A stretch of DNA of 64,000 nucleotides from NCBI GenBank assembly GCA_963803875.1, contig CAWDOA010000012.1:62001-126000 (forward strand). The letters run 5' to 3'. Origin of the DNA: JABDIY01 sp963803875 (GTDB lineage: Bacteria > Actinomycetota > Acidimicrobiia > Acidimicrobiales > SZUA-35). The translations under genes were made by a program, and so were the position numbers. The notes beneath the pieces are model-generated. The model was not told the origin of the DNA and made no database searches. It saw nothing but the letters and a program-made list of their open reading frames with translations. This document shows, piece by piece, positions 36,527 to 45,517 of this stretch. The first letter of the stretch is position 1, and every line of letters starts with the position of its first letter.

Positions 36527-38191
36527 GTGCACGCGATCAAGACTCCTCGCTCTGAGTTGCCACCAATCGTCGACGCACCCACGTTCACTCACACCAAGCT
36601 CCTCGTCGTCGCCGCCGACATGATCGTCTGCGGGCTCGGCGTAGCCGTCGCCCATGCGGTCTCCCCCGGCGGTCAAGATGGAATGATTGCATCGGTCGTG
36701 CTGCTCCTCAGTTGGGGCATCTGGCTGAGCCACGCTCGCCTCTACTCGATCCGATTCTTCACCCGTCGGTCCGAGGAAATCGGACGACTCATCGACGGAG
36801 GCCTGAGGGCGCTGGGGTCGACTGCGCTACTCGGATTCTTGTTCCGCTGGGACATCAGTCGCCCATGGCTGATCCTTGCTGCTCTGTTGGGAACCGGGCT
36901 GCTGCTCGTTGAGCGGGAGGTTCTGCGTCGACGCTTCAACCAATCGCGCCGCACAGGATCGATGCGTCGGTCGATCATGATCATCGGAGACAACGACGAA
37001 GCCGGCGACTTGAAAGCCATGTTCGCTGAAGACACAAACCTCGGCTACGAGGTGGAAGCGGTCGTAGCTACCAGCCACCGACCCGACCTCGCCTCGCTGA
37101 TCGCCGACGTGTTCACCTGCCTGGATCAGACCGGTGCAATGGGCGTCGTAGTCGCCGCTACGGCGTTGCCACCGAACCACATGAACCGGCTCGTTCGAGA
37201 CCTTCTCGATGCAGGGGTGCATGTGGAACTCAGTTCAACCCTGGCCGACATCGAACCACAGCGCCTGACCGTTCGACCAATAGGTCGATACCCGGTGGTC
37301 TATGTCGCACCGGTGGCCCGTCACGGCTGGAGGGCCGCTGCCAAGCGCACCTTCGACGTCGCTGTGTCGGCAACAGCTCTCCTGATCCTGTCACCGATCC
37401 TCGTCGTCTTCGCAGTGCTCATAAAACTCGACTCCCCCGGTCCTGTGCTCTTCAACCAACAACGGGTGGGACGGGACGGAGTTCTGTTCGGCGTTCTGAA
37501 ATACCGAACGATGGTTGAGAATGCCGAAGAACTGAAAGCGTCACTGGCACACTCCAACCAAGGCGCAGGTCCCCTGTTCAAGATGAAGGTGGACCCACGG
37601 GTCACACGGGTCGGCAGGTTCCTGCGCAGTACCTCGATGGATGAGGTCCCCCAGCTGTGGAACGTTATCCGGGGACAAATGAGCCTGGTCGGTCCCCGAC
37701 CCGCGCTGGCCGAGGAAACCTCAGCTTGGGCGGACGACCTGTACGGCCGGCTGCGGGTTCGCCCGGGCATAACCGGCATGTGGCAAGTCTCGGGACGAAG
37801 TGGAACCACCTTCGAGGAGTACACCCGTCTGGATCTTTTCTATGTCGACAACTGGTCTCTGGTCGTTGACCTGACCATCTTGCTACGTACCGTCCCTGCC
37901 ATCCTCAAGTCCGACGGCGCGTATCAGTTGATTCCGCTCGCATCAGAACGCGGTTGCGAAGCGAGCGAGGGTCCGTGCCCCCGCACCGGTAGCTCCCTTG
38001 ACGAACACGCCATCATCACTGTCTGTCAACGCGGCGAGACCCAGATCGAGATGGGCCCAGGGAACATCGTTCACGAACTCCTGGAGGAACAGCCCAGCAG
38101 TGAGCGCACCGCCGTATGGGGTCTTACCGATATTTCGAAGATCGGCCACGTCGCTGTCGAGATCCTTGCGATACTCAGCCGGCAACGGTAG
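36527..38191 (+). CDS. Priming sugar-phosphate transferase (exopolysaccharide polyprenyl glycosylphosphotransferase)
   Basis: The N-terminus has four to five membrane helices (LLVVAADMIVCGLGVAVAHA, GMIASVVLLLSWGIWLSHA), then a CoA-binding-like soluble domain (SIMIIGDNDEAGDLKAMF). The C-terminal bacterial sugar transferase domain includes KRTFDVAVSATALLILSPI, FKMKVDPRVTRVGRFLR, SMDEVPQLWNVIRGQMSLVG, PRPAL and RVRPGITGMWQVSGRS. It starts lipid-linked glycan synthesis by moving a sugar phosphate to undecaprenyl phosphate. Homology ends at VPAILKSDGAY (about 37922), the usual family end; the remaining 90 codons run antisense through the aminopeptidase gene, so a small frameshift near 37925 has probably hidden the true stop. 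Confidence 0.88.
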   Translation: MHAIKTPRSELPPIVDAPTFTHTKLLVVAADMIVCGLGVAVAHAVSPGGQDGMIASVVLLLSWGIWLSHARLYSIRFFTRRSEEIGRLIDGGLRALGSTALLGFLFRWDISRPWLILAALLGTGLLLVEREVLRRRFNQSRRTGSMRRSIMIIGDNDEAGDLKAMFAEDTNLGYEVEAVVATSHRPDLASLIADVFTCLDQTGAMGVVVAATALPPNHMNRLVRDLLDAGVHVELSSTLADIEPQRLTVRPIGRYPVVYVAPVARHGWRAAAKRTFDVAVSATALLILSPILVVFAVLIKLDSPGPVLFNQQRVGRDGVLFGVLKYRTMVENAEELKASLAHSNQGAGPLFKMKVDPRVTRVGRFLRSTSMDEVPQLWNVIRGQMSLVGPRPALAEETSAWADDLYGRLRVRPGITGMWQVSGRSGTTFEEYTRLDLFYVDNWSLVVDLTILLRTVPAILKSDGAYQLIPLASERGCEASEGPCPRTGSSLDEHAIITVCQRGETQIEMGPGNIVHELLEEQPSSERTAVWGLTDISKIGHVAVEILAILSRQR

Positions 38192-39386
38192 GTGCCAAAG
38201 ATTCTCGCCGCTTGCTTCGCGCGGCATCTTGCACCGCTGCAACCAGGTTGTCGTCGTTACCCATGAGGCCGGTGTACTTCACACCGAGAGCGCCGGTAAC
38301 CGAACCGGTCAGTGTTGCAATGTCCACAATGGCGTCGGGCTTCTTCTCTGCCGCAAGCGACAGGGCATCGGCAAGAACAAGGCGGCCCTCCGCGTCGGTA
38401 TTCAGCACCTCCACGGTCTTTCCGTTGCGGGCGGTGAAGACGTCACCGGGCCGCCCGGCGTCACCAGAGGGCATGTTGTCGGTCAGCGGTACATAAGCGG
38501 TCACACGATTGGTGCATCCCATGGATTCCAACATCGTCATGGCCCCGAGCACCGCGGCCCCGCCAGCCATGTCGACCTTCATGGTCATCATGCCGGTTCC
38601 GGTCTTGAGCGACAGTCCACCGGAGTCGAATGTGATGCCCTTGCCCACCAGGGCGACATCCTTGGCACCACGGGCCTGCTTCACTGGCGTGTAGCTCACC
38701 ATAAGGAAGCGGGGAGGATGCGTAGAGCCCTTGTTGACGAACCGAATCCCGCCAAGCTTCTCCTTGGCGATCCGGTTCTCATCCCACACGGTCGCCTTCA
38801 ACTGAGCTGAACCACGAACCGCCGCCCGAGCCGCCTTCACAAACGCAGCCGGAAGAAGCGACCCACCGGGCTCGTTGACCAGATCTCGTGTCAATGCAAC
38901 CGAGGCAACTATCTGCTGCGCCGTTGCGAAGGCAGCAGCTACCCCCTTGCCTTTGGCAACGATGGTGATCCGCGACGTGCCGGTTTGAGGCGACGTTCCC
39001 TTTCCCTTCTGAGCGGTGTATCGATATGACGCCAGTCCTGCGCCTTCGGCCACAGCCCCCACATGGGTGGGATTGGCAGCATCCCCGATCACCAGAGCGA
39101 CATTGGACTGGCGAGCCACGGCGCGAGCAAACCCGGCCGCCGCATTCCGGAGGTCGTCAACCGTGAGCTCATCACCTTCGGGAGCGAGTCCAACGAGCAC
39201 CTCCAGTGGACCGTCCTCGCTAGGAACGGTGAGGGCCTGGCCCACCTTGCCTTCGAAACCTGATGCGTCGGCATAACGTCTCCGATCAGGCGACAGGTCA
39301 TCGACCCCATCGACCATGACTCCCACAGCAGTTGCGCCCCGCGGTGTAGTTCCAGCAAGTTTCAGATCGGGTCCATGCGAGGCCAT
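37943..39386 (-). CDS. pepA: Leucyl aminopeptidase, M17 family (frameshifted near the end)
   Basis: ATG 39386 lies 6 nt after TACGAT, which selects it over an upstream TTG. Catalytic motifs: VALVGKGITFDSGGLSLK (metal-binding Lys and Asp), MKVDMAGGAAVLGAM, PSGDAGRPGDVFTA and the signature NTDAEGRLVLADAL. The frame breaks near 38208-38222; the C-terminal part continues ENLWHLPLPAEYRKDLDSDV, NIGKTPYGGALTAGLFLQEF and WAHLDLG and stops at 37943. About 480 residues in total, standard for M17. It removes N-terminal residues from peptides in the cytosol using two metal ions. Divergent from the large secreted protein gene. Confidence 0.9.
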
Positions 39387-39392
39387 CCGCTG

Positions 39393-39398
39393 ATCGTA
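39393..39398 (-). promoter_or_regulatory. Leaderless -10 box for pepA
   Basis: TACGAT on the minus strand, 6 nt before ATG 39386; it fixes the start. Confidence 0.5.
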
Positions 39399-39502
39399 CT
39401 GCCTGTGCCGGCTCGCATAAGAACCTGAAACGGCCGGCAACATGGTCTGTCTGAACCAACCCATCCGGATGGATTGCTCTGATGGTGGAAGCCATCAATT
39501 TG

Positions 39503-39508
39503 TACTTT
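39503..39508 (+). promoter_or_regulatory. -10 box for the secreted repeat protein
   Basis: TACTTT 7 nt before ATG 39516. A 6-nt perfect inverted repeat (TGATGG/CCATCA, 39480-39497) lies directly upstream and may be an operator. Confidence 0.4.
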
Positions 39509-39515
39509 GAGGCGT

Positions 39516-41975
39516 ATGCGTACGCACCATCGAATCATTTTGTTCGTCGGTTTCCTGGGAGCAGCACTCGCTGCGGCTGTACCGGCATTGGCCGAGTTCA
39601 GCAGCGACCGTCAGACAGATTGGGGCGTGCAGACCAAGGGCAACTCCGACACGATCGGCGAATGGGCTGCGCTGGCGTGGGAAGTCGATCAAGTCGACGG
39701 AACCATCTTCATCGGAGGGAACTACCTGGAGGTGACCAACGGCAGTCAAGTGCACAGCCAGCCCTACCTGTCGGCCTATGACGCCGAGACTGGCGCATGG
39801 CAGTCATGGTTCCGCCCTTCGGTTGGATCAGCTGTGTTTGCGCTTCAACCGACTCCCGATGGTGGCCTTCTGGTCGGCGGAGAAATCGGAACCTGGAACG
39901 GTGACCTCATTGGCTCACTCGTGAAGATCGATCCTGCGACAGGAGAGCGATGGCCCGGCTTCCCGACCCGGATCTTCGGTGGAAACACGGTGATCCGGGA
40001 CCTGAAGCTCGAGTCCGATGGCTACGTCTATGCAGTCGGATCGTTCTCCCAGGCCAACGAAGGAGACGGCCCGTTTGCTGTCGGTGGAGCCGTACGCTTC
40101 GACCCGATCACAGGCGACATCGACGAGGCGTGGACTCCCATCATCAGCGACGGTGCCGCGTGGGGAGTAGCACGCTCCAAGACCCAAGATGTCACCTTCA
40201 TCGCTGGCTTCTTCCAGTCAGTGAACGGCGACACCGGTGGGCGAGGTTTCGTGGGAGTTGACGACACCGGAACCATCGTCACCGATCGCGCAGACGTTCC
40301 CTTCAACGGGTGCACCACGTGGGACTACTGCTCTCAGCTGTATGACGTGGAGACAACCGAGGCGGGACACCTGTGGGTGGTGGGAGTCGAGCACGCGCTG
40401 TACGTCATCGATGAAGACGATGGCTCCCTGATTCAGCATCACTACACAGCGTGCGATCCAACCCTGAACGACTGCATGGGCCGCAACTGGTTTGGTGGCG
40501 AGTTCCAAGAGATCGAACGAGTCGGCGACCGGATCTATGCGGCGTGTCACTGCTGGCACGACATCTACAGCGATGACAAGGTCATTGTTCATCGCCAACC
40601 TACCGGCGATCACGAAACGATCAAGGCGGTCGGAGCCTTCGACGCCCTCACCGGTGACGTCATCCCAGAGTTCCAACCAGAACTCCGAGGAGACAGCGGC
40701 GGCTTCGGTATCCACCAGAATCCCTCTGACGGATGCCTCTGGGTTGTCGGCGGTTTCAGCAGTTATGGGGCAGCGGGCGGTCCGCAGCCCCCCTCCTATG
40801 ACGTCGTCCGAATCTGCGATGAGCTTGGACCCGGCCCTGCTGCTGGGCCCGCCGCTTTGCCTCCCACCCCCGGATCGTGCGCTGTTTCCCACGAGGATGG
40901 GCAGGAGGATGCAACCCTCTACTGGACCGAGCAGTCCTCAGCGACTGGAACAATTCTGTACCGACGGGTCAACGAAGGGTCTACATTCTGGCTCGGTCGT
41001 GTGAACCCACCAGCGTCACCGACCCTGGCGACAACGCCGGTGCCCTCGAGTCTGACCGAGTACTTCGTTCGACACGCCTATCCGGCCGGTCAGCGTTCGG
41101 ACCTTCTCCCCTGCGGAAGCGTTGACCTTCGTCCCAGCCTGACGCCGGCAACCGCATGCTCGGTGACCGTGGGCGCCAGCAACGAGGCCATCCTGGCCTG
41201 GCAATCCGGAAACGACAATGCCGACTTCATCGTGCGACGGTCAGTCGACGGTAGCCCCAATTATTGGAGAGCACGGGTGACTGAACCCGGCTACACCGAC
41301 CTTCTGATCCAGCCCGGCAAGACCTACACCTTCACCGTCGAAGCGCGCGACGTCGCCGGCGAAGTCGCTACGCCGACCCCATGCAGCCCCTCGGTCCTGA
41401 TCGAGCAACCCTCCCCCGATGTCGTCGCCTCGTGCACCGCAACAGTGCTGCCTGACGACACTATTCGACTCGAATGGCCAGACGGCTCAGCTACCGATCG
41501 CTACATCGTCCGTCGCTCGGTCAACGGCGGTACGAACTACTGGCGAGCACGGGTGAACAGCTCGGGTGGAGGTGGAACCGCAGACTACGTGGACTCGCTG
41601 ATCAAGGTCGGATCCTCGTACAGCTTCACCGTCGAAGCGATCGGCACCGATGGTTCCAATACACCTGCGGCTGCATGCACCCCGTCACCGATCGCTGTGG
41701 AAGCTCCACCGGTGATCCCTGCGTCCGCTTGCACCGTGACCGACAACGGTGGTTCGTACAGTCTTGTCTGGACCTTCGGCGACGGTGCACAGCCGAGCGA
41801 AGCGATCGTCGAGCGAGCTCGAGACGACGTCGGAACCTTCGGATGGAGAGCCCGCACGAGTGCTTCCGCCTTCGTCGACTCCCGAATTCAGGCCAATGTC
41901 GACTACAGCTACCGCGTACGTATGATCGCCGAGGACGAACGCCGTAGTGACCCAACCATCTGCAGCCTGGGCTAA
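39516..41975 (+). CDS. Large secreted protein: beta-propeller-like domain plus four Fn3-like repeats
   Basis: ATG 39516 gives a clear signal peptide (HHRIILFVGFLGAALAAAVP, then ALAEF). Residues 30-440 consist of repeating blade-like units (YLSAYDAETGAWQSWFRPS, GGLLVGGEIGTWNGDLIGS, YVYAVGSFSQANEGDGPFAV), similar to delta-60/DUF5122 propellers. Four tandem beta-sandwich repeats follow from about residue 450, each starting with a Cys (CAVSH, CSVTV, CTATV, CTVTD) and ending with another (LLPCGS, TPCSPS, AACTPS, TICSLG). Two are nearly the same in the middle: FIVRRSVDGSPNYWRARV and YIVRRSVNGGTNYWRARV. No sortase motif or membrane anchor. Likely an exported binding or surface protein; ligand unknown. 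Confidence 0.75.
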   Translation: MRTHHRIILFVGFLGAALAAAVPALAEFSSDRQTDWGVQTKGNSDTIGEWAALAWEVDQVDGTIFIGGNYLEVTNGSQVHSQPYLSAYDAETGAWQSWFRPSVGSAVFALQPTPDGGLLVGGEIGTWNGDLIGSLVKIDPATGERWPGFPTRIFGGNTVIRDLKLESDGYVYAVGSFSQANEGDGPFAVGGAVRFDPITGDIDEAWTPIISDGAAWGVARSKTQDVTFIAGFFQSVNGDTGGRGFVGVDDTGTIVTDRADVPFNGCTTWDYCSQLYDVETTEAGHLWVVGVEHALYVIDEDDGSLIQHHYTACDPTLNDCMGRNWFGGEFQEIERVGDRIYAACHCWHDIYSDDKVIVHRQPTGDHETIKAVGAFDALTGDVIPEFQPELRGDSGGFGIHQNPSDGCLWVVGGFSSYGAAGGPQPPSYDVVRICDELGPGPAAGPAALPPTPGSCAVSHEDGQEDATLYWTEQSSATGTILYRRVNEGSTFWLGRVNPPASPTLATTPVPSSLTEYFVRHAYPAGQRSDLLPCGSVDLRPSLTPATACSVTVGASNEAILAWQSGNDNADFIVRRSVDGSPNYWRARVTEPGYTDLLIQPGKTYTFTVEARDVAGEVATPTPCSPSVLIEQPSPDVVASCTATVLPDDTIRLEWPDGSATDRYIVRRSVNGGTNYWRARVNSSGGGGTADYVDSLIKVGSSYSFTVEAIGTDGSNTPAAACTPSPIAVEAPPVIPASACTVTDNGGSYSLVWTFGDGAQPSEAIVERARDDVGTFGWRARTSASAFVDSRIQANVDYSYRVRMIAEDERRSDPTICSLG

Positions 41976-41978
41976 CCT
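41973..41978 (+). promoter_or_regulatory. Leaderless -10 box for ku
   Basis: TAACCT 6 nt before ATG 41985; its TAA is also the stop codon of the preceding gene, so ku may be transcribed on its own. Confidence 0.45.
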
Positions 41979-41984
41979 CGCGTC

Positions 41985-42899
41985 ATGCCACGCGCTATCT
42001 GGAGTGGAGCGATCAGCTTTGGGCTCGTCTCGATCCCGGTGAAGCTGTACACCGCGAAAAGCCCGAAATCGGTCCGTTTCAACCAGTTGGACGGGCGGGA
42101 CAATCGGCGGATCAAACAAAAACGAGTGAACGCCCAAACCGGTGAGGAAGTGCCCTACGAAGACATCGTGAAAGGGTACGAGATCATGAAGGACACCTAC
42201 GTTGTCATCACCGACGAAGAGCTGGACTCGCTGTCACCCAAGGCGTCACGATCGATCGACATCGTCGAATTCGTTGAAGAAGACGAGATCGATCCCGTCT
42301 TCTACCAGTCGTCGTATTACCTGGTTCCAGACGAACTTGCCCTGAAGAGTTATGCGTTGCTGACCGAGGCTATGGCCAACGACGGCCGTGTGGCACTGGC
42401 TCGTCTCGTGATGCGTACGAAGGAGTATCTAGCTGCCATCCGGCCCAGCAACGGCCGATTGATGCTCAACACGATGATGTACAGCGACGAAGTCGTCGAG
42501 CCCTCGGAGATCCCCGGACTGGAAGGCCTCGACGACGTGGTCGTCAGCGATGCGGAGAGGGCGATGGCCAACACACTGATCGAATCGCTTGCCGGGGGCT
42601 TCAATCCCGAGAAGTACGAGGACAGTTTTCGCAACGAGGTCCTGGATCTCATTGAGCGCAAGTCCAAGGGCGAACTGACCACTGTGTCCGAGGCTGCCCC
42701 TGCCGCATCAGACACAGTAATCGACCTCATGGCTGCCCTGGAAGCTAGTGTTGCCGCGGCCAAGAAGGCCAGGGCCGGTCACCCAACCGGGGACGCGTCC
42801 GAGAAGGCGGCCAAGAAGAAGCCCGCCAAGAAGGCTCCCGGCAAGAAGGCAGCAGCCAAGAAGAAATCACCTGCCAAGAAGACGGCCAAAACGGCCTGA
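41985..42899 (+). CDS. ku: Prokaryotic Ku, end-joining DNA-end-binding protein
   Basis: The 304-residue protein starts MPRAIWSGAISFGLVSIPVK, the hallmark Ku N-terminus, with VRFNQLDGRDNRRIKQKRV and PYEDIVKGYEIMKDTYVVIT after it. The core ring-forming domain extends to about residue 250. The last 50 residues are a Lys/Ala/Pro tail (KKKPAKKAPGKKAAAKKKS), known in actinobacterial Ku to aid DNA binding and end bridging. It works as a homodimer that threads onto double-strand breaks and recruits LigD. The LigD-type polymerase gene follows 12 nt downstream; no ligase domain is in the window. Confidence 0.96.
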   Translation: MPRAIWSGAISFGLVSIPVKLYTAKSPKSVRFNQLDGRDNRRIKQKRVNAQTGEEVPYEDIVKGYEIMKDTYVVITDEELDSLSPKASRSIDIVEFVEEDEIDPVFYQSSYYLVPDELALKSYALLTEAMANDGRVALARLVMRTKEYLAAIRPSNGRLMLNTMMYSDEVVEPSEIPGLEGLDDVVVSDAERAMANTLIESLAGGFNPEKYEDSFRNEVLDLIERKSKGELTTVSEAAPAASDTVIDLMAALEASVAAAKKARAGHPTGDASEKAAKKKPAKKAPGKKAAAKKKSPAKKTAKTA

Positions 42900-42911
42900 T
42901 CCGATTCTTCG

Positions 42912-43847
42912 ATGGCGACGCCGACTCAGGTTTCGGTCGATGGGCGAACCCTGTCACTGTCGAATCTCGACAAGGTCCTCTACCCCGAGGTCGGGTTCAC
43001 CAAAGGCGAGGTGATCCACTACTACTCCGAAGTAGCGAGCGCGATGTTGCCTCACATCGAGGGTCGATGTATCACCCTGCGACGATGGCCCAACGGTGTC
43101 GAGGAGGCCTCGTTCTTCGAAAAGCGCTGCCCCACACACCGACCTCCGTGGGTGCCGGTCTCCATTGGCCCGGGAAACGAATCCGAGGGAAGCCGCAAAC
43201 GAACCGGAGACACCTCGCCCATCCCCTACTGCCGGATCGAAGAACGGGCAGCACTGGTTTGGACGGCCAACCTCGCTGCGCTCGAGCTTCATGCCCCGAT
43301 GGCACGAGCCGAGGCACTCGCCTGTCCGACCACCCTTGTCTTCGATTTCGACCCCGGGGCGCCGGCCGGAATCGTTGAGTGTGCTCAGCGAGCGCTCGAC
43401 ATGCAGGAGGTGTTTGATCTGCTGGGGATGCAGACCTTCGCAAAGACCAGCGGATCCAAGGGCATGCAGGTTTACGTGCCGCTGAACACACCAGCCACCC
43501 ATCAAGACTGTGCGGACTTCGCTCTGGGGATGGGACATGTACTGATGAAGCGCGCTCCGGAGGCTGTCACCGTCACGATGACCAAGTCGGAGCGACCGGG
43601 AAAGGTGTTCGTCGACTGGAGCCAGAACGCTCGCCACAAGACCACCATCGCCCCGTACTCCATGCGAGCCAAGTCGCGTCCGACGGTCTCCACTCCTGTT
43701 ACGTGGGACGAAGTTGCGACCTGTGCCGACGGCGATGTTCTGTCCTTCATCGCCCCCGAGGTCCTGCAGCGGGTTCAGATACTCGGAGACCTCTTTGCGC
43801 CGGTTCAAACCCTGGAGCAGGAACTTCCGATGGGGTCCAACCACTGA
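42912..43847 (+). CDS. Stand-alone LigD-type polymerase domain (archaeo-eukaryotic primase family)
   Basis: A 311-residue enzyme. The start SNLDKVLYPEVGFTKGEVIH and LPHIEGRCITLRRWPNG are typical of the LigD PolDom. Catalytic metal residues lie in TTLVFDFDPGAPAGI (DFDPG instead of the usual DLDPG), the nucleotide-binding part is FAKTSGSKGMQVYVPL, and the third acidic residue is in GKVFVDWSQNARHKTT. It extends or fills DNA ends, preferring ribonucleotides, during Ku-dependent end joining. It lacks the ligase and phosphoesterase domains of a full LigD; split versions are known in actinobacteria. Operon with ku. Confidence 0.92.
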   Translation: MATPTQVSVDGRTLSLSNLDKVLYPEVGFTKGEVIHYYSEVASAMLPHIEGRCITLRRWPNGVEEASFFEKRCPTHRPPWVPVSIGPGNESEGSRKRTGDTSPIPYCRIEERAALVWTANLAALELHAPMARAEALACPTTLVFDFDPGAPAGIVECAQRALDMQEVFDLLGMQTFAKTSGSKGMQVYVPLNTPATHQDCADFALGMGHVLMKRAPEAVTVTMTKSERPGKVFVDWSQNARHKTTIAPYSMRAKSRPTVSTPVTWDEVATCADGDVLSFIAPEVLQRVQILGDLFAPVQTLEQELPMGSNH

Positions 43848-43874
43848 GCACTCTGAAGTGCAAAGCTCTTTCCA

Positions 43875-44471
43875 GTGGAGCGAATTGAGAGACACGACGT
43901 ACTGAACGCGGCCATGCTTTCGTTCATCATTCTCGGAATGACCCTCACGATGTTGTGGGGGGCAAACGGGCTCCTGGGCGCTGCGACCAGCGACGATGCC
44001 GACCAGACTGTCGACGTTCTGGCCAACGAGGCTGACGACAGCTCCAACGGCGACGCGGCCCCAAGTGTGGGGTCAACGACAACAACATCGGTTGGTTCAT
44101 CAACAACCACGACGACCACGCCAACCACGACCACAACCGCAGCGCCAACCACCACAGAGGCGGTGGTCCATCCTCCCAACGAAGTCATCACCCGTGTGGG
44201 AAACGGTGCCGCAAAGGGTGGAGTCGCAGGAGCAGGTACCAACATCCTGGTCGCTGCGGGTTATGCGGCGTTGAGTCCCAAGAACGCAGAGACCATCGAC
44301 GTGAGCACGGTGTACTACATCCCCGGGTACAGCAAAGATGCTGAACTGGTTGCCCAATTGCTGAGTGTCAACGCCAAGAACATCTTGCCAATGCCGCAGA
44401 ACCCGGGGATGCCGGTGGGTGATGCACAGGTGATCGCAGTGCTCGGCCGAGACACTCCACACGGGGGATAA
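43875..44471 (+). CDS. Membrane-anchored LytR C-terminal-domain protein
   Basis: GTG 43875 starts a 198-residue protein with a single N-terminal membrane helix (AAMLSFIILGMTLTMLWGA), an acidic then extremely Thr-rich linker (about residues 65-95, runs of TTTTT), and a C-terminal LytR_C domain of about 90 residues with ITRVGNGAAKGGVAGAGTN and VSTVYYIPGYSKDAELVAQL. Such proteins sit outside the membrane and often accompany LCP wall-polymer ligases. Low-complexity Thr codons (ACA/ACC) make a DNA microsatellite near 44075-44160. It is followed by a strong hairpin. Confidence 0.72.
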   Translation: MERIERHDVLNAAMLSFIILGMTLTMLWGANGLLGAATSDDADQTVDVLANEADDSSNGDAAPSVGSTTTTSVGSSTTTTTTPTTTTTAAPTTTEAVVHPPNEVITRVGNGAAKGGVAGAGTNILVAAGYAALSPKNAETIDVSTVYYIPGYSKDAELVAQLLSVNAKNILPMPQNPGMPVGDAQVIAVLGRDTPHGG

Positions 44472-44475
44472 CGCA

Positions 44476-44505
44476 CTTGGTCTGGGGCTTGTGCCCCAGA
44501 CCAAG
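44476..44505. terminator. Strong hairpin between converging genes
   Basis: Perfect 13-nt arms CTTGGTCTGGGGC and GCCCCAGACCAAG around a TTGT loop. It lies 5 nt after the 43875 gene stop and 79 nt from the end of the minus-strand trmI, with ATCATTTTG after it. Probable bidirectional terminator, though no long T tract follows. A partial third copy of the arm (TGCCCCAGGG) lies just downstream. Confidence 0.6.
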
Positions 44506-44584
44506 ATCATTTTGGGCTTCTGCCCCAGGGTCCCGCCCTGCCGCTTGGAGCCACAACAACTCCAACCGGCTTCCAGAATCGAAA

Positions 44585-45517
44585 CTATCCGCCTTCGGCG
44601 CCAGTGTCATTTGGAATCGACGCTTTTTCTGAGTTGACGTTGGGTCCGATGAGGCGCCCCCGGGTCAGGAATGCCGTGTGCCCGACCATCCGATGGTCTG
44701 GACGTACCGCTTGGCCTTCGATGTGCCATGTGCGGTGCAGGACCTCGGTCGTCGACACCTCGTCGTAGGCTCCCTGCGCCAGAAGATGACGCACCTGCTG
44801 CGCCTGGGTGATGCTGGGTGTATACGTCACGACGATCCCCCCCGGCCGCAGCGCCTTCGACGCATGAGCCAGTACTTGCCAGGGCTCGGGCAGATCGAGC
44901 ACGAACCGATCAAAGAGCGGTGAACCTTCGGGCATTCCGGGATCGCCGTGACCAATCCCGGCATAGGCGTCGGCGATGTGGACGTCATATCGATCGGCGA
45001 CCGAATCGCCCATGAAAGCGAACACATTCTTCTTGGCCCTGGCCGCGAAGTCCTCGCGAACCTCGTATCCCACAATCTCGGCACCTGCCCGAAGGAGTGC
45101 CATCGACATCGCCCCTGAGCCGATTCCGGTTTCGAAGACTCGGGCTCCGGGATAGACATCGGCCATCATCAGAATGGCCGCAAGATCCTTCGGGTAGATC
45201 ACCTGAGCGCCTCGCTTCATCTGCAACACGTAGTCGTGAAGCGATGGGCGAAACGCCCGAAACTTCTGGCCTTTGGTTGTAGCGACTTGAGAACCCTCGA
45301 CCTTCCCGATGAGGTCAGCGTGCCGAACAAAGCCAGCGTGACTGTGGTACTCACCGTCGGGTTCGAGATTGATCAGGTAGCGCCTACCTTTCACATCGAC
45401 AAGCAGCACGATGTCTCCTGCTTGCAGTTCTCCCAATTGCAACGGTTTCTCAGTCCCGTTCGAGTCGGGAGCGAGCCCGGTCAGCCCGCTTCTGGTAGCG
45501 CTCAGCTGCCTTGGCAT
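44585..45517 (-). CDS. trmI: tRNA (adenine-58-N1)-methyltransferase
   Basis: The small N-terminal beta domain has LQAGDIVLLVDVKGRRYLIN. The catalytic domain shows ARVFETGIGSGAMSMALLRA (SAM motif I), IVGYEVREDFAARAKKNV, DRFVLDLPEPWQVLAHASKA (DLPEPW motif) and GGIVVTYTPSITQAQQV, the TrmI signature set. It methylates N1 of A57/A58 in the tRNA T-loop as a tetramer. The start is not settled: ATG 45517 overlaps the upstream Lys/Ala-rich gene by 68 nt, while TTG 45442 lies 7 nt after its stop and begins right before the conserved domain. Confidence 0.92.
   Translation of the reverse strand: MPRQLSATRSGLTGLAPDSNGTEKPLQLGELQAGDIVLLVDVKGRRYLINLEPDGEYHSHAGFVRHADLIGKVEGSQVATTKGQKFRAFRPSLHDYVLQMKRGAQVIYPKDLAAILMMADVYPGARVFETGIGSGAMSMALLRAGAEIVGYEVREDFAARAKKNVFAFMGDSVADRYDVHIADAYAGIGHGDPGMPEGSPLFDRFVLDLPEPWQVLAHASKALRPGGIVVTYTPSITQAQQVRHLLAQGAYDEVSTTEVLHRTWHIEGQAVRPDHRMVGHTAFLTRGRLIGPNVNSEKASIPNDTGAEGG

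Noticed and set aside
37943..38191. C-terminal extension of the sugar transferase as a real domain
   Set aside because: It is antisense to the conserved end of leucyl aminopeptidase and has no domain features.
42954..43895. 313-codon minus-strand open frame opposite the LigD-type polymerase
   Set aside because: It is a high-GC shadow; the plus strand has clear catalytic motifs and operon context.
44075..44165. Short tandem ACA/ACC repeats resembling a microsatellite or small array
   Set aside because: They encode the Thr-rich linker of the 43875-44471 protein; there are no repeat-spacer units of CRISPR type.
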